Shown: positions 22,205 to 31,290 of the stretch, piece by piece
Layout of the letters: every line of letters starts with the position of its first letter
How positions within the stretch are numbered: position 1 is the stretch's first letter
Assembly (NCBI RefSeq): GCF_030994125.1
Contig: NZ_CP099917.1
Location: 1-64,000 of the forward strand
Direction: 5' to 3'
DNA length: 64,000 nt
Origin: Pseudoalteromonas xiamenensis
GTDB lineage: Bacteria; Pseudomonadota; Gammaproteobacteria; Enterobacterales; Alteromonadaceae
The notes under the pieces: model-generated
The model's database searches: none
The model's input: the letters and a program-made list of their open reading frames with translations, nothing else
Told to the model about the DNA's origin: nothing
Position numbers and translations under genes: made by a program

Positions 22205-23142
22205 TTTTTCTTATTGTTCTCTATTGCAATATTAATTCGATTTAAATGGAATAATGTCGTTTGGTGTGCTGTTACTGCTGTGTTTATGTCCACAAATTCA
22301 AAGTAAACAGGTTGACTTGAGCCCAGTTGAGTAAAATGCCGCAAGTCCGCCTCAATCACTTGTCCTATGATGGGATAACCCCCTGTCGTTTGACAATCCG
22401 CCAATAAAACCATCGCTTCGCCACTCGGTGGAAGTTGGATCACACCAGGATGCACGGCTTGAGAAGGAATTCGAATATTATGGTTAAAAAATTCGACATC
22501 ATCCCGCATCAAGCGAGTGCCCATACGGTTACTCGACAATTGAACCAACCAAGGTTTTTCAGTAAATCGACACTTCCAGTGTTCGTCAAAACAAGCGAGA
22601 TGAGGACCAGGTAAAACTCGGATGTGATTGAGGTAGGACGGTTGAAGCGCGCCTTGTTTAGGTACCGGTATTTGTTGGGGTTTAAATAGCGAAATAACAG
22701 TGCCTGATTGCAATGGCACTCCAGACAACCCACCAAACTGCCCCTGAATATCCGTAGAGCGGGAATTTAAAATCTGCGGAACATCGATGCCACCAGCGAA
22801 GCATAAGTAACTTCTCAGCGCATATTGGGACCCTTTGAGTCTTAACACATTGCCTTGTTTGGCTTGCATGCACCACCCACGGTGTACTGGCATGTCGTTA
22901 AGTGTTGCATTGAGACTACTGCCCATCAGCACAAATGAACAGTCTTCCAAAAAATGGAAAACGGCGTTGCCTGCCGTAATCTCGATAGCAGCGTCGTCGT
23001 CCCTATTGCCGAGTAAACGATTCCCTATAATAAGGGCAAGTGGATCCAGCACGCCTGATTGCGGAATACCTTGTTGTCGATAACCAAATCGTCCTAAATC
23101 TTGAACTGTAGATAGTGGGCCGGGATTAACTACTTCAATCAT
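22201..23142 (-). CDS. pxpC: 5-oxoprolinase subunit C
   Basis: One part of the ATP-dependent 5-oxoprolinase PxpABC, which opens 5-oxoproline to glutamate. The 313-aa protein has the AHS2 / KipA-type start IEVVNPGPLSTVQDLGRFGY (residues 2-21), IPQSGVLDPLALIIGNRLLGN, and the C-terminal LADCQTTGGYPIIGQVIEADL. The ATG at 23142 overlaps the end of pxpB by 8 bp and follows a GAGG site; an upstream in-frame start would lie deep in pxpB. Confidence 0.92.
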   Translation of the reverse strand: MIEVVNPGPLSTVQDLGRFGYRQQGIPQSGVLDPLALIIGNRLLGNRDDDAAIEITAGNAVFHFLEDCSFVLMGSSLNATLNDMPVHRGWCMQAKQGNVLRLKGSQYALRSYLCFAGGIDVPQILNSRSTDIQGQFGGLSGVPLQSGTVISLFKPQQIPVPKQGALQPSYLNHIRVLPGPHLACFDEHWKCRFTEKPWLVQLSSNRMGTRLMRDDVEFFNHNIRIPSQAVHPGVIQLPPSGEAMVLLADCQTTGGYPIIGQVIEADLRHFTQLGSSQPVYFEFVDINTAVTAHQTTLFHLNRINIAIENNKKK

Positions 23143-23782
23143 TGAGTGCCTCAAATCGAACAATATCACCGGGTTTAAACAAGCATGGGTGAGTTGAATT
23201 GGGGTCAAAAAGTTTTAAATCGGTTTGACCAATCACATGCCAACCACCCGGCGATGCACTTGGATAGATGGCACTTAATGCTTCGGCAATGGCGACAGAA
23301 CCACTAGGGACTTTGGTTGATGGAACTGCTTTTCGTGGAACGTGAAGAGCAGGAGGCAGGCCTGTTAGGTAGCCAAATCCGGGTAAAAACCCCATAAATG
23401 ACACCATGTATTCGAATGCACTGTGCTGCATAATTATCTCATCGACCGACTGACTCAATAAAGTAGACAAGGCAGCAAGGTCGGTACCATAGGCACCACC
23501 ATAGCGCGTGGGTACGCAGTGGACTGTGGCATCCGCGCGTTGGTATTCAAATTTTAGGTAGTGTTCCAAAATATAATTTCGCCAGAATTCACGGCGTTTT
23601 GGATCCCTCAAATACAACGTGATGCTGTTTGCCGTGGGAACAATATCGATAAAATCTTCATATAACGTACAATGTTGCTGAATTGCAAGGAAGGTCAAGG
23701 GAGCAACCGATTCCGTGGACGACTTATCAGCAATACCGTCAAAGACCAATATTGAAGGTGAAAGAACGTAGCAATTCAGCAT
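23135..23782 (-). CDS. pxpB: 5-oxoprolinase subunit B
   Basis: The AHS1 / KipI-type partner of PxpC. The 215-aa protein has HSAFEYMVSFMGFLPGFGYL (near residues 113-132), PRKAVPSTKVPSGSVAIA and PSASPGGWHVIGQT, the family signature. It is the first gene of the five-gene operon. PxpA, the LamB/YcsF subunit required in characterised systems, is not encoded in this window. Confidence 0.92.
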   Translation of the reverse strand: MLNCYVLSPSILVFDGIADKSSTESVAPLTFLAIQQHCTLYEDFIDIVPTANSITLYLRDPKRREFWRNYILEHYLKFEYQRADATVHCVPTRYGGAYGTDLAALSTLLSQSVDEIIMQHSAFEYMVSFMGFLPGFGYLTGLPPALHVPRKAVPSTKVPSGSVAIAEALSAIYPSASPGGWHVIGQTDLKLFDPNSTHPCLFKPGDIVRFEALND

Positions 23783-23823
23783 AATATTTTGTACAGCTTA
23801 ATTATTTTTATTTGAGAATAACG

Positions 23824-23852
23824 AAAAGGCCATGCAAATGCATGACCTTTTT
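23824..23852. terminator. Terminator after the M17 aminopeptidase gene
   Basis: AAAAGG and CATGC pair with GCATG and CCTTTT, with one mismatch, around AAAT. It lies between the exported aminopeptidase and pxpB, which are transcribed in the same direction, so it separates their transcripts. Confidence 0.75.
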
Positions 23853-23859
23853 GGTATGA

Positions 23860-25371
23860 CTAGTTACTTAAAAGCCATTCGCTCAGCAATCGAACTCCAA
23901 ATCCGGTTCCACCCGCTGGCACTTCACCCTGACTTTTCGACGCTAGCGCATTGCCTGCGATGTCCAAGTGTACCCAACGAGTATCTCCAGCAAAATGCTG
24001 TAAAAATGCTGCTGCAGTCGTTGCACCTGGACCACCACTGCCAATATTTTTAAGGTCGGCAATATCTGATTTGAGCTGGTCTTCATACCCAAGCGGTAAA
24101 CGCCATACTTGCTCATTGACCGTTTTACCCGCGACGGTTAGTTGCGTCACGAGTTCATCATCTGCTGAAAAAATACCAGCATAGCGGTCGCCAAGCGCGC
24201 TGACTTTTGAGCCGGTTAATGTCGCAATATCAATCATGATATCTGGTTTAAAATAGGTTCTCGCGTACCACATGGCATCACTTAGAACGAGTCTGCCTTC
24301 TGCATCCGTGTTAACAACTTCGACTGTAATGCCTTGTGCGGTTCGAAGCACGTCACCGGGTGCAATCGAATACTGAGATACCATGTTTGCAGCCATACCC
24401 ATCACAGCCACTACATTAACTTTTGCTTTGCTCAAGGCCATTGTTTTTACTGTACCTAATGCTGCTGCAGCACCCGCCATGTCAGACTTCATACGGGCTA
24501 TAGAAGCTCCGGTTTTTATGCTGTATCCACCAGAATCAAAGGTGATCCCTTTTCCAATTAGCGCGATGGGTGGTGTGTCTGACCCCTTGTAATGCGCAAC
24601 AACAAGTCGAGAGCCATCAACACTTCCGCGCCCAACGCCTTCTAGAGCGTTCATACCTAATGCCTTCATTTCGTTTGGTGTGAGGACGGTTACCGTAACG
24701 CCAAGTGATTCCAATTCTTTAGCGGAATTCGCAAAGTCTACAGGTGTCATTTCACTCGCAACTTCGGAGGTTAAGTCTCGCGCTAAAAATACGCCTTGTT
24801 GAATGTGCATTAGTTGTTGGTACGAATGTTCTGTGGCTTCGGTGTTTTCAACATCGAAAAGATAGCGCAAATCGTGAGAGACGGTTGAAGTCTTATACTC
24901 GTCAAAGGTGTGATCGCGTAGGCGAATGCCGTGCGCTAATTCTGCAGCGAGCTCACTATTTGGGATAGCGCCTTTTATATCATCAAATGCGACTTCGGCC
25001 AGTTTTACCTTCTTTTTGAGTAAATACCCGTGGAGATTGCCGCCGAGTTTCGTCATCGTACTTTTATTGAGCTCATTTATATGGCCAATGCCAGCAATGA
25101 CAATGCGGTCATAGTTACTGTTTGTTGGCGCGAGCACTTCAACAAAATCACCGTATTTACCATTGAACTGAGCAGCTAGCATTGCCTTTTCGAGCTGTTG
25201 CTGCGTCATTTCATGCAAGAAAGGGTAACTTGCGCTAATGTGTTCATTCTTAAAAAGTACTAATGTACCAGCTTCAGCGTTTAGCTTTTGTGAAAACTGC
25301 ACGTCCGCAGAAATTGCAGAGGTGCTCGCTATTATTGCGGCAGTAAATGCGACAGCACGGGTCGTAGACAT
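23860..25371 (-). CDS. Exported M17 leucyl aminopeptidase
   Basis: A 503-aa dizinc M17 aminopeptidase. The catalytic domain has IGKGITFDSGGYSIK (near residue 250) and NTDAEGRLVLSDAMWYA (near 335), with the Lys and Arg of the active site. Unlike cytosolic PepA, it begins with a clear signal peptide: STTR, then AVAFTAAIIASTSA, cleavage probably after AISA near residue 22. It therefore acts in the periplasm or outside the cell, trimming peptides. The signal peptide is read from sequence; location is inference. The msrA/B fusion is divergent from it. Confidence 0.9.
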   Translation of the reverse strand: MSTTRAVAFTAAIIASTSAISADVQFSQKLNAEAGTLVLFKNEHISASYPFLHEMTQQQLEKAMLAAQFNGKYGDFVEVLAPTNSNYDRIVIAGIGHINELNKSTMTKLGGNLHGYLLKKKVKLAEVAFDDIKGAIPNSELAAELAHGIRLRDHTFDEYKTSTVSHDLRYLFDVENTEATEHSYQQLMHIQQGVFLARDLTSEVASEMTPVDFANSAKELESLGVTVTVLTPNEMKALGMNALEGVGRGSVDGSRLVVAHYKGSDTPPIALIGKGITFDSGGYSIKTGASIARMKSDMAGAAAALGTVKTMALSKAKVNVVAVMGMAANMVSQYSIAPGDVLRTAQGITVEVVNTDAEGRLVLSDAMWYARTYFKPDIMIDIATLTGSKVSALGDRYAGIFSADDELVTQLTVAGKTVNEQVWRLPLGYEDQLKSDIADLKNIGSGGPGATTAAAFLQHFAGDTRWVHLDIAGNALASKSQGEVPAGGTGFGVRLLSEWLLSN

Positions 25372-25534
25372 TGCAAATCTCCAAATAGTTTGATTTGCGC
25401 TTTTTACAGCAAATTAGTGGGTGTGCCTATTTCCACGCGGTGAAGTCATGAAAATTTGGGATAGATAAATTGGTGAAATATCTTACTCGTTTCTAAGGTC
25501 TCTATTTTCAGAGCACGTCAATTTAGGAAATGTA

Positions 25535-26794
25535 ATGCGCGTATTAATATCATTAATTTTAAGCTTAATGTTAGGTGCTTCGGGTCACGCTTTGGCTACG
25601 ACTGAAACTCAAGCATCCACTCATTTAAAGACTATCGTGTTAGGTTCTGGTTGTTTTTGGGGTGCTGAAAAACATTATGAGTCACTGGATGGAGTGATTG
25701 ACGCGGAATCGGGTTACGCGGATGGAAATGGCTTCATGGCGACATACCGTGAGATAACGAAACGATCACGTAAAATGGATCCTAATAATTATGCTGAGGT
25801 GGTGAAAGTAACTTACAACACACAAAAGCTGGCTACTCGAAAATTACTTGAGGCCTATTTTGAAAGCCATGATCCGACTCAATTGAATCGGCAAGGTAAC
25901 GATGTAGGGACGCAATATCGCTCGATTATTTTGACATCGGATGATGAACAACTTCAAGAAGCAAAACAGGTCATGCAGGAGTATCAACGCTTATTGACAA
26001 GAGCAGGGTATGGCGACATAACGACAATCGTCAAACCTTTGAACAGTTTCTTTCCTGCTGAAGAATATCACCAGAACTATCTTGCGAAAAACCCAAACGG
26101 CTATTGCCCAGATCACAGTACAGGGGTTGTTTTTAAGCCAAAAAAAGAAATGGCAGTTGACAATAGCTTACTTAAAAAGGGCAAACACATTGTTGTGATA
26201 GAGTCTCGAAGCTATTGTCCGTACTGCGAAAAGTTCAAAAGTAAAGTAGTCAATGACTATCAAGGTGATATTCGGATTACCTATCGTTTTGCAGACCAGC
26301 TAGATGGCCTCATCGTGAAAACGGCGACTTGGGCAACCCCCACTATTTTATTTATGGACAATGGTATGGAAGTGTATGGAGTGCAAGGATTTATGGACCG
26401 AGATTCATTTTATAAAGCGCTTGGCGCGTTCAAATTAGGTGATACGGAAGCGTTCCACGTGGCCTTTTCAAAAAGTACCGATAGACCGTTCTGTAAACAA
26501 TACGAATTGTTTAAATATACCAAAGAAGGCACATTCGTTGATAAGTTGAGTGGAGCGGAACTCTTTAGAACCTCGGATAGATTTAATTCAGGAACAGGAT
26601 GGTTATCGTTCACAAAGCCGGTTGAGGGAAGCGTAACATTTCATCAAGACTTGAGTCATGGCATGGTGCGAACGGAACTGCGTTCCAAATCGAGCGGTAT
26701 CCATTTGGGCCATGTTTTTAAAGGTGAGGGACCAAACGGTGAAGATAGATACTGTATTAACGCCACAGTTTTAGATTTTATCGAGAGAAAATAG
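25535..26794 (+). CDS. MsrA-thioredoxin-MsrB fusion, periplasmic
   Basis: A 419-aa protein with a signal peptide (RVLISLILSLMLGASGHALA, residues 2-21) and three domains. MsrA: GSGCFWGAEKHY with nucleophile Cys40. Middle thioredoxin-like domain, about 200-300, with Cys228-Pro-Tyr-Cys231. MsrB, about 300-419, with RYCINAT and Cys407. The MsrB lacks the zinc CxxC pairs and has SGTGW where many MsrB have SGCGW, so that resolving Cys is missing. It repairs both epimers of methionine sulfoxide in exported proteins. Neisseria PilB has thioredoxin first; here it is central and may serve both partners. Divergent from the exported aminopeptidase. Confidence 0.9.
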   Translation: MRVLISLILSLMLGASGHALATTETQASTHLKTIVLGSGCFWGAEKHYESLDGVIDAESGYADGNGFMATYREITKRSRKMDPNNYAEVVKVTYNTQKLATRKLLEAYFESHDPTQLNRQGNDVGTQYRSIILTSDDEQLQEAKQVMQEYQRLLTRAGYGDITTIVKPLNSFFPAEEYHQNYLAKNPNGYCPDHSTGVVFKPKKEMAVDNSLLKKGKHIVVIESRSYCPYCEKFKSKVVNDYQGDIRITYRFADQLDGLIVKTATWATPTILFMDNGMEVYGVQGFMDRDSFYKALGAFKLGDTEAFHVAFSKSTDRPFCKQYELFKYTKEGTFVDKLSGAELFRTSDRFNSGTGWLSFTKPVEGSVTFHQDLSHGMVRTELRSKSSGIHLGHVFKGEGPNGEDRYCINATVLDFIERK

Positions 26795-26813
26795 CCTGTT
26801 TGCTCTCCCTAAC

Positions 26814-27725
26814 TTAGTATTGGTGGCATTGTGATTTTGCGGTTTCAATTATGCGATTAAGTGTGCCAGTTTGCTTGAATCGATTAATGGCATCATTGAT
26901 GTTTTCTAGAATGGTGTAACTGTTTTTTACCCTTTTGCTAATGGCAAAATAGAGAGGGTTATAGGCTAAACTTGGCTCGACGATGTCTAATTCGGAGAGC
27001 CACTGTCTTTTTTGTGTTGACGTTTCCTCAGACATCAAAATACTGCTCTGAATGACCTGAGGATCCCCGATAATAATCTCAACACGTTTATTCATCAGCA
27101 GGCGCGATAATTGTAGGTCATCTACCGCTTCGACGATACTTAGCTTTCCAGCGTCCATTAATGCGTCAAATTCTGGTGTATTTTGATACCCACGAACCAC
27201 ACCTATCATTTTATTGATAATACTCAATAGATTACCATTGAACTCAAGTTCAGTATCTTTGAGTTTTAAAAAGTTGATTTCGCCACCAGGGATTGGTGCG
27301 GATAGTCTGAGTAAATCTGTCCGATGCATGCCTGTAACAACATCAGAAGGTGCATTGGCTTCAATAAAGTATTCGGGGAACAGTACATCCGCTTTCCCTA
27401 ATTCGGCTTCCCTTACCGCACGAGCCCAAGGCAAAAATTCAATATAGACGCCGTAACCTGCTTGGTGGAAGAGGGCAACGGTGAGCTGGTAGACCCACCC
27501 TTTGTTACAAAGTGAATCATCAATATAAGGAGGCCAGTTTAATGTGACTAATCGAACAACGTTTTCTCGGTCATTATTAAATAAAATGCCATTTTTATAG
27601 GCTTTTCCAGTTACAACATGAAGCTCAGACTCATATTCATAAGTCACATTGAACGGTCTGTCAGCAAAACTAGTAAAAGGAAGAAACAAACTGAATATCA
27701 ACAACAATCGGTACACATGTATCAC
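26814..27725 (-). CDS. Periplasmic solute-binding protein, SBP_bac_3 type
   Basis: A 303-aa protein with signal peptide (residues 1-21, cleavage likely after FTSFA). It then shows the extracellular solute-binding fold of family 3: LVTLNWPPYIDD (near 60-71), FLPWARAVREAELGKADVLFP (near 98-118), and VGVVRGYQNTPEF. No permease or ATPase gene is nearby. Many such orphan proteins in Alteromonadales have unknown ligands; polar amino acids are possible. It converges on the msrA/B fusion, with only 19 bp between. Confidence 0.75.
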   Translation of the reverse strand: MIHVYRLLLIFSLFLPFTSFADRPFNVTYEYESELHVVTGKAYKNGILFNNDRENVVRLVTLNWPPYIDDSLCNKGWVYQLTVALFHQAGYGVYIEFLPWARAVREAELGKADVLFPEYFIEANAPSDVVTGMHRTDLLRLSAPIPGGEINFLKLKDTELEFNGNLLSIINKMIGVVRGYQNTPEFDALMDAGKLSIVEAVDDLQLSRLLMNKRVEIIIGDPQVIQSSILMSEETSTQKRQWLSELDIVEPSLAYNPLYFAISKRVKNSYTILENINDAINRFKQTGTLNRIIETAKSQCHQY

Positions 27726-27880
27726 ATAATTTGATTCGACTTTCGTTCAGTTTAGGAGAAAAGAGAAGTTTTTGGCAATGTGAGAAACAAGTTACCTTTG
27801 CTGTAATGAAGTGTAATCGGAAAAACCGCGCATCAGAACTAAAATTACGTTAGTCGAGTTTGAGCGTGAAGTAGTATGTT

Positions 27881-29341
27881 ATGCCAAGTGCGTTGTTGTT
27901 TAATCCGCTAGTCCAGTACCGATTTGATTGTATTCAGAAGGTGGTCGAAGACGATGTTGTCCTTGATACGTATAATGATGCCTACTCTATTGAGGAGCAA
28001 TCTGATTTAAACGGTACTTATATTGTTAGAGGCAATATTTACACAGGAGAACAGCATCACGAAGCCATGTTCATCCACGATGGGAACATTGAAGCGGTAG
28101 GGAACTATTGGTCGGTATTGCAGCTTGCCAACGACACGGGTTTCGCTGAAGAGCTAAATACCATTGAGTTAGCTGAACGTGAGTGTGTTGTGCCTGGATT
28201 CGTACTACCTAGAGTGGATTGGCTCGCAGGACTTGCGACACACTCCTGGATCCATCTTGGACCTTTCGGTCTGCAAGCAAATTGGCAACATCCGATGCCA
28301 AACTACAATCTACACTACATCGGAAAAGCAATTTCCTATTACGAGAAGAGCCTACCTGCGAATCAGTGGTTAATTGGATACGGTCTTGATGAAGAGTTGC
28401 TTCCCTATACTCCGTTTGACAATACCGACACCGAAGAACATCTAATCAACTTTCTCGACAGCTTAGCGGTGCAACGACCTATCTGTATTTTTGAGAAACA
28501 CGGTAACGTCGCATATGTAAACAGCCTAGCAGCAACAGCACTGTATTTAACACTTGATGACGCTGATCGGGCGAGATATCCCAATATCCGGCTGTTTCTG
28601 CGTTTTTTGGAGCAAAATAAAGGATTAAGAAGTCGTCAGTTTTCGTGGTTAGCTAAGGTTATCCCCGCAGATCAACTAAATTTGTCATTTCAATCCGTAC
28701 ATGAGTTAAGTCAGAGCTATGCTTTTGAAGCGATAAAACAAGGGATCACTGCCATTGGCGTAAGAGCGGATGAAAGTTTGTTGAGCCTAGTTAATCATTC
28801 TGCCAAACCGCTAAAAGTGTGTAAGACTTTATTGCAAGAGGACACAAGTGCTATTCCTTCGTGTTTATTGGGAACGTCGATTGCGTATCCCGATGAAATT
28901 GGCTTCGATGGATATAATTTGTCACGGGGAGGAGAAAAGCTTAATACGGAAACGTTATTCCCCTATCGCACAATACTCGAGCAATCGCCAATGATGACAT
29001 TTGCCTGTGAATTTCCAGAACGACCGTTAGGTGCTCTTCGCTTGTTAAATCATGCCGTGAATCGTGAAATGTTAACCGCGCCGGGATATGTCGGCATTGC
29101 ACAGCGAAAGTTGCACCCAGAGGAGGCACTGCCTTTGTCGAGCGCTTTGGCATGCATAACCTCAAATGCGGCACGTTGCCTTGAAAGCGCCAATCAGTTT
29201 GGCGCTTTACAAGCTGGTGGTGCAGCGGATTTTGTCGTGCTTTCCGACAATCCGTTTATTCATTCAGTCAAATTGGAGGACGTTCACGTTAAACAAACTT
29301 GGGTAGATGGTAAGTGTGTTTACGAGTCTGTCATTTCATAA
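27881..29341 (+). CDS. Amidohydrolase-3-like protein lacking metal ligands
   Basis: A 486-aa cytosolic protein with the YtcJ/amidohydrolase-3 layout: a beta-sandwich start GTYIVRGNIYTGEQHHEAM (about 47-65), a barrel, and a C-terminal AGGAADFVVLSDNPF segment (about 445-459). The usual PGF-x-D-x-H-x-H is PGFVLPRVDW (105-114), so the metal-binding His pair is Arg111 and Asp113, and the His usual before a VNS motif is Asn209. It is therefore probably not a normal hydrolase: a pseudoenzyme or one with a changed site. The ribosome site is weak. Its 3' end overlaps the convergent Na/Pi gene by 22 bp. Confidence 0.7.
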   Translation: MPSALLFNPLVQYRFDCIQKVVEDDVVLDTYNDAYSIEEQSDLNGTYIVRGNIYTGEQHHEAMFIHDGNIEAVGNYWSVLQLANDTGFAEELNTIELAERECVVPGFVLPRVDWLAGLATHSWIHLGPFGLQANWQHPMPNYNLHYIGKAISYYEKSLPANQWLIGYGLDEELLPYTPFDNTDTEEHLINFLDSLAVQRPICIFEKHGNVAYVNSLAATALYLTLDDADRARYPNIRLFLRFLEQNKGLRSRQFSWLAKVIPADQLNLSFQSVHELSQSYAFEAIKQGITAIGVRADESLLSLVNHSAKPLKVCKTLLQEDTSAIPSCLLGTSIAYPDEIGFDGYNLSRGGEKLNTETLFPYRTILEQSPMMTFACEFPERPLGALRLLNHAVNREMLTAPGYVGIAQRKLHPEEALPLSSALACITSNAARCLESANQFGALQAGGAADFVVLSDNPFIHSVKLEDVHVKQTWVDGKCVYESVIS

Positions 29342-30882
29342 TCGGCTAAAAGTTTACGTAGCGCAGAAGATGCTTTAATAAGTTGAATATTCATCCGCTT
29401 TACTTCATGTATCGATAGGATCAACTCAGTGGCTTTCTCATGTGTAAGCTTATGAGTCAAAGAGGCGTCGTAAATAACCTGTTTTTGTTTATCAATGCTT
29501 TTTAAATAGGCACGATATCCGCGTTTAAAGTTCATTGAATCATAATCCGTGGTTACTAAACTTTGCCAAAGCGTTCGTTCTTCCGCAAAGTTCTCATTAA
29601 AAGGGGCTAACGAATTATTTAATTTCGAAATTAACTGGATAACGGTATCTAAACGCAAGTGGCTTTTTGCAAGAACGGTTAATGCCCGAGCTTGTGCTTT
29701 AGTTAATGGAGTTTCACTCAGCTTATCTAAGTATTCAGCGATGCGCTTTTGTTTTGAACGAATGCCATCCATGATTTTGTCTAGCGATGTGGCCGAACTG
29801 TCAGATTGAGCGGCTACATGCCCCAATTTCATAAGTTGATCTAACAGCTCATTACTAATCGCTTTTACTGCGGTATCTGGCAGCAAAAGGCTGCTTGCAT
29901 CCACGTATTTTAGGGCGACAGTTTTGCCTTTGAAACGGTTTGACAACCACCCTACGAGTCGGTCGGTCATTGGCCACATTAACAGCACACCCATAATGTT
30001 AAAGAGGCTATGGAAAATGGCTAAACTGATAGCGGGACTCGACTCAATCGCAAGCTTTACCTCAAGTTGATGAATTAACTCCAGAATAGGCGTCATCAAT
30101 AAAACTGCCACAAGCGCGGTAAGCAGGTTAAAAATAACATGTAGCCAAGCAAGGCGTTTTGCACTTGCGGTGGCCGCAAGAGTACTCATTAGAGCAGTAG
30201 AGGTTGTACCAAGGTTTGCTCCAATTACAAACGCTGCTGCCACATGTATGTCCATAGTACCGGTTGATACCGCTGTTAATACAAGAGCGATAACGGCGAC
30301 AGAAGCTTGCATAAGTGCGGTGAGCAGAGTACCGATGAGTACCGCAAGTAATAAACCAGTTAGCCCAGACTCAGACAGAAATGGAATGTCTAAGCTAAAT
30401 CCAGAGGCATCGAAACTCGATTTGAGGAAAGATAAACCTAAAAATAAGGCGCCAAACCCAATTGCTGCATCGCCAGCACCCTTTATGGCATTTTTAGAAC
30501 CAAACAGCTTTGCAACAGCGCCAAGCCCAATTAATGGCAACGCAAATGCATCGATTTTGAATTGCACACCGACAAGTGCGATAAACCACCCAGTGAGTGA
30601 AGTACCGACATTGCTGCCATACACGACAAATGCAGCCTTGCGCAAGGAGAGTACGCCTGCATTAACAAAGCCTATTGTTGCGACAGTTATCGCGCTTGAG
30701 CTTTGCACCGCGACCGTCGCTGTTGTGCCAAACAGCACACTTCGAATTGGTGTAGTAGTCCAAGTTTCAAGCGCTTGTAAGAATTTAGGACCAGATGAAG
30801 CTTTGAGTCCGCTACTCATCCAATCCATACCAAGCAGTATCAAGCCGAGTGCACCGAAGGCAATAAGAAGCTGATCTGTCAT
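29320..30882 (-). CDS. Na/Pi cotransporter family protein
   Basis: A 520-aa inner-membrane protein with two inverted NaPi-II repeats: TATVAVQSSSAITVATIGFV (near residue 54) and LTALMQASVAVIALVLTAVS (near 190), each with the Q-S/A-S motif of this family. A C-terminal PhoU-like helical domain follows (about 340-520). It is likely to move phosphate with sodium, import or export. The gene is unlinked to pst or pho genes here. No terminator is seen; its 3' end overlaps the amidohydrolase gene. Confidence 0.88.
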   Translation of the reverse strand: MTDQLLIAFGALGLILLGMDWMSSGLKASSGPKFLQALETWTTTPIRSVLFGTTATVAVQSSSAITVATIGFVNAGVLSLRKAAFVVYGSNVGTSLTGWFIALVGVQFKIDAFALPLIGLGAVAKLFGSKNAIKGAGDAAIGFGALFLGLSFLKSSFDASGFSLDIPFLSESGLTGLLLAVLIGTLLTALMQASVAVIALVLTAVSTGTMDIHVAAAFVIGANLGTTSTALMSTLAATASAKRLAWLHVIFNLLTALVAVLLMTPILELIHQLEVKLAIESSPAISLAIFHSLFNIMGVLLMWPMTDRLVGWLSNRFKGKTVALKYVDASSLLLPDTAVKAISNELLDQLMKLGHVAAQSDSSATSLDKIMDGIRSKQKRIAEYLDKLSETPLTKAQARALTVLAKSHLRLDTVIQLISKLNNSLAPFNENFAEERTLWQSLVTTDYDSMNFKRGYRAYLKSIDKQKQVIYDASLTHKLTHEKATELILSIHEVKRMNIQLIKASSALRKLLADYEMTDS

Positions 30883-31014
30883 AAAATAACCATATAATTG
30901 TAATCCTTTGCGTATCTAGAAATCATAATTCAAAACGCCAAGTAAGAAAAAGCAGACTTACTATATCCACGTTTATGGTACACTACTTTGATATAACTAA
31001 AGGATTTAGTAAAT

Positions 31015-31281
31015 ATGCATCAAATGGATATGGATAAACTACAAACGTTTATCTCAAAAGCAAAACAACTCAAACGGGCTGTTACACGTTATTCGAAGCC
31101 GATTACCCCAAAGTTACCTCAATCATTAGAACCCCCAGCTGATTTGCAAGACTTGTTCGGCAAATTAAATCGTCTTTGCGCGACGAACTTGTCGGATGGT
31201 TGTTATCCCATATTTCTATCATCAACGTCCGTGCTGGTTAAGGTGCGAGCTGGCACAGAGGTAGGCATCAACGAATATTAA
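31015..31281 (+). CDS. Small orphan protein, 88 aa
   Basis: I do not recognise this protein. It is basic in the first half (KAKQLKRAVTRYSKP, residues 14-28), proline-rich in the middle, with two Cys at 60 and 69 and no membrane segment. AAGGA lies upstream of the ATG. It stops nine bases before the SDR gene, and its last bases form the SDR ribosome site, so the two are likely one transcript. Codon use is ordinary. That the frame is a true gene rests on spacing and ribosome site. Confidence 0.6.
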   Translation: MHQMDMDKLQTFISKAKQLKRAVTRYSKPITPKLPQSLEPPADLQDLFGKLNRLCATNLSDGCYPIFLSSTSVLVKVRAGTEVGINEY

Positions 31282-31290
31282 GGATTGTAT

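Noticed and set aside
30170..30874. 234-codon open frame opposite the Na/Pi cotransporter gene
   Set aside because: It is a low-complexity shadow of a clear membrane-protein gene on the other strand.
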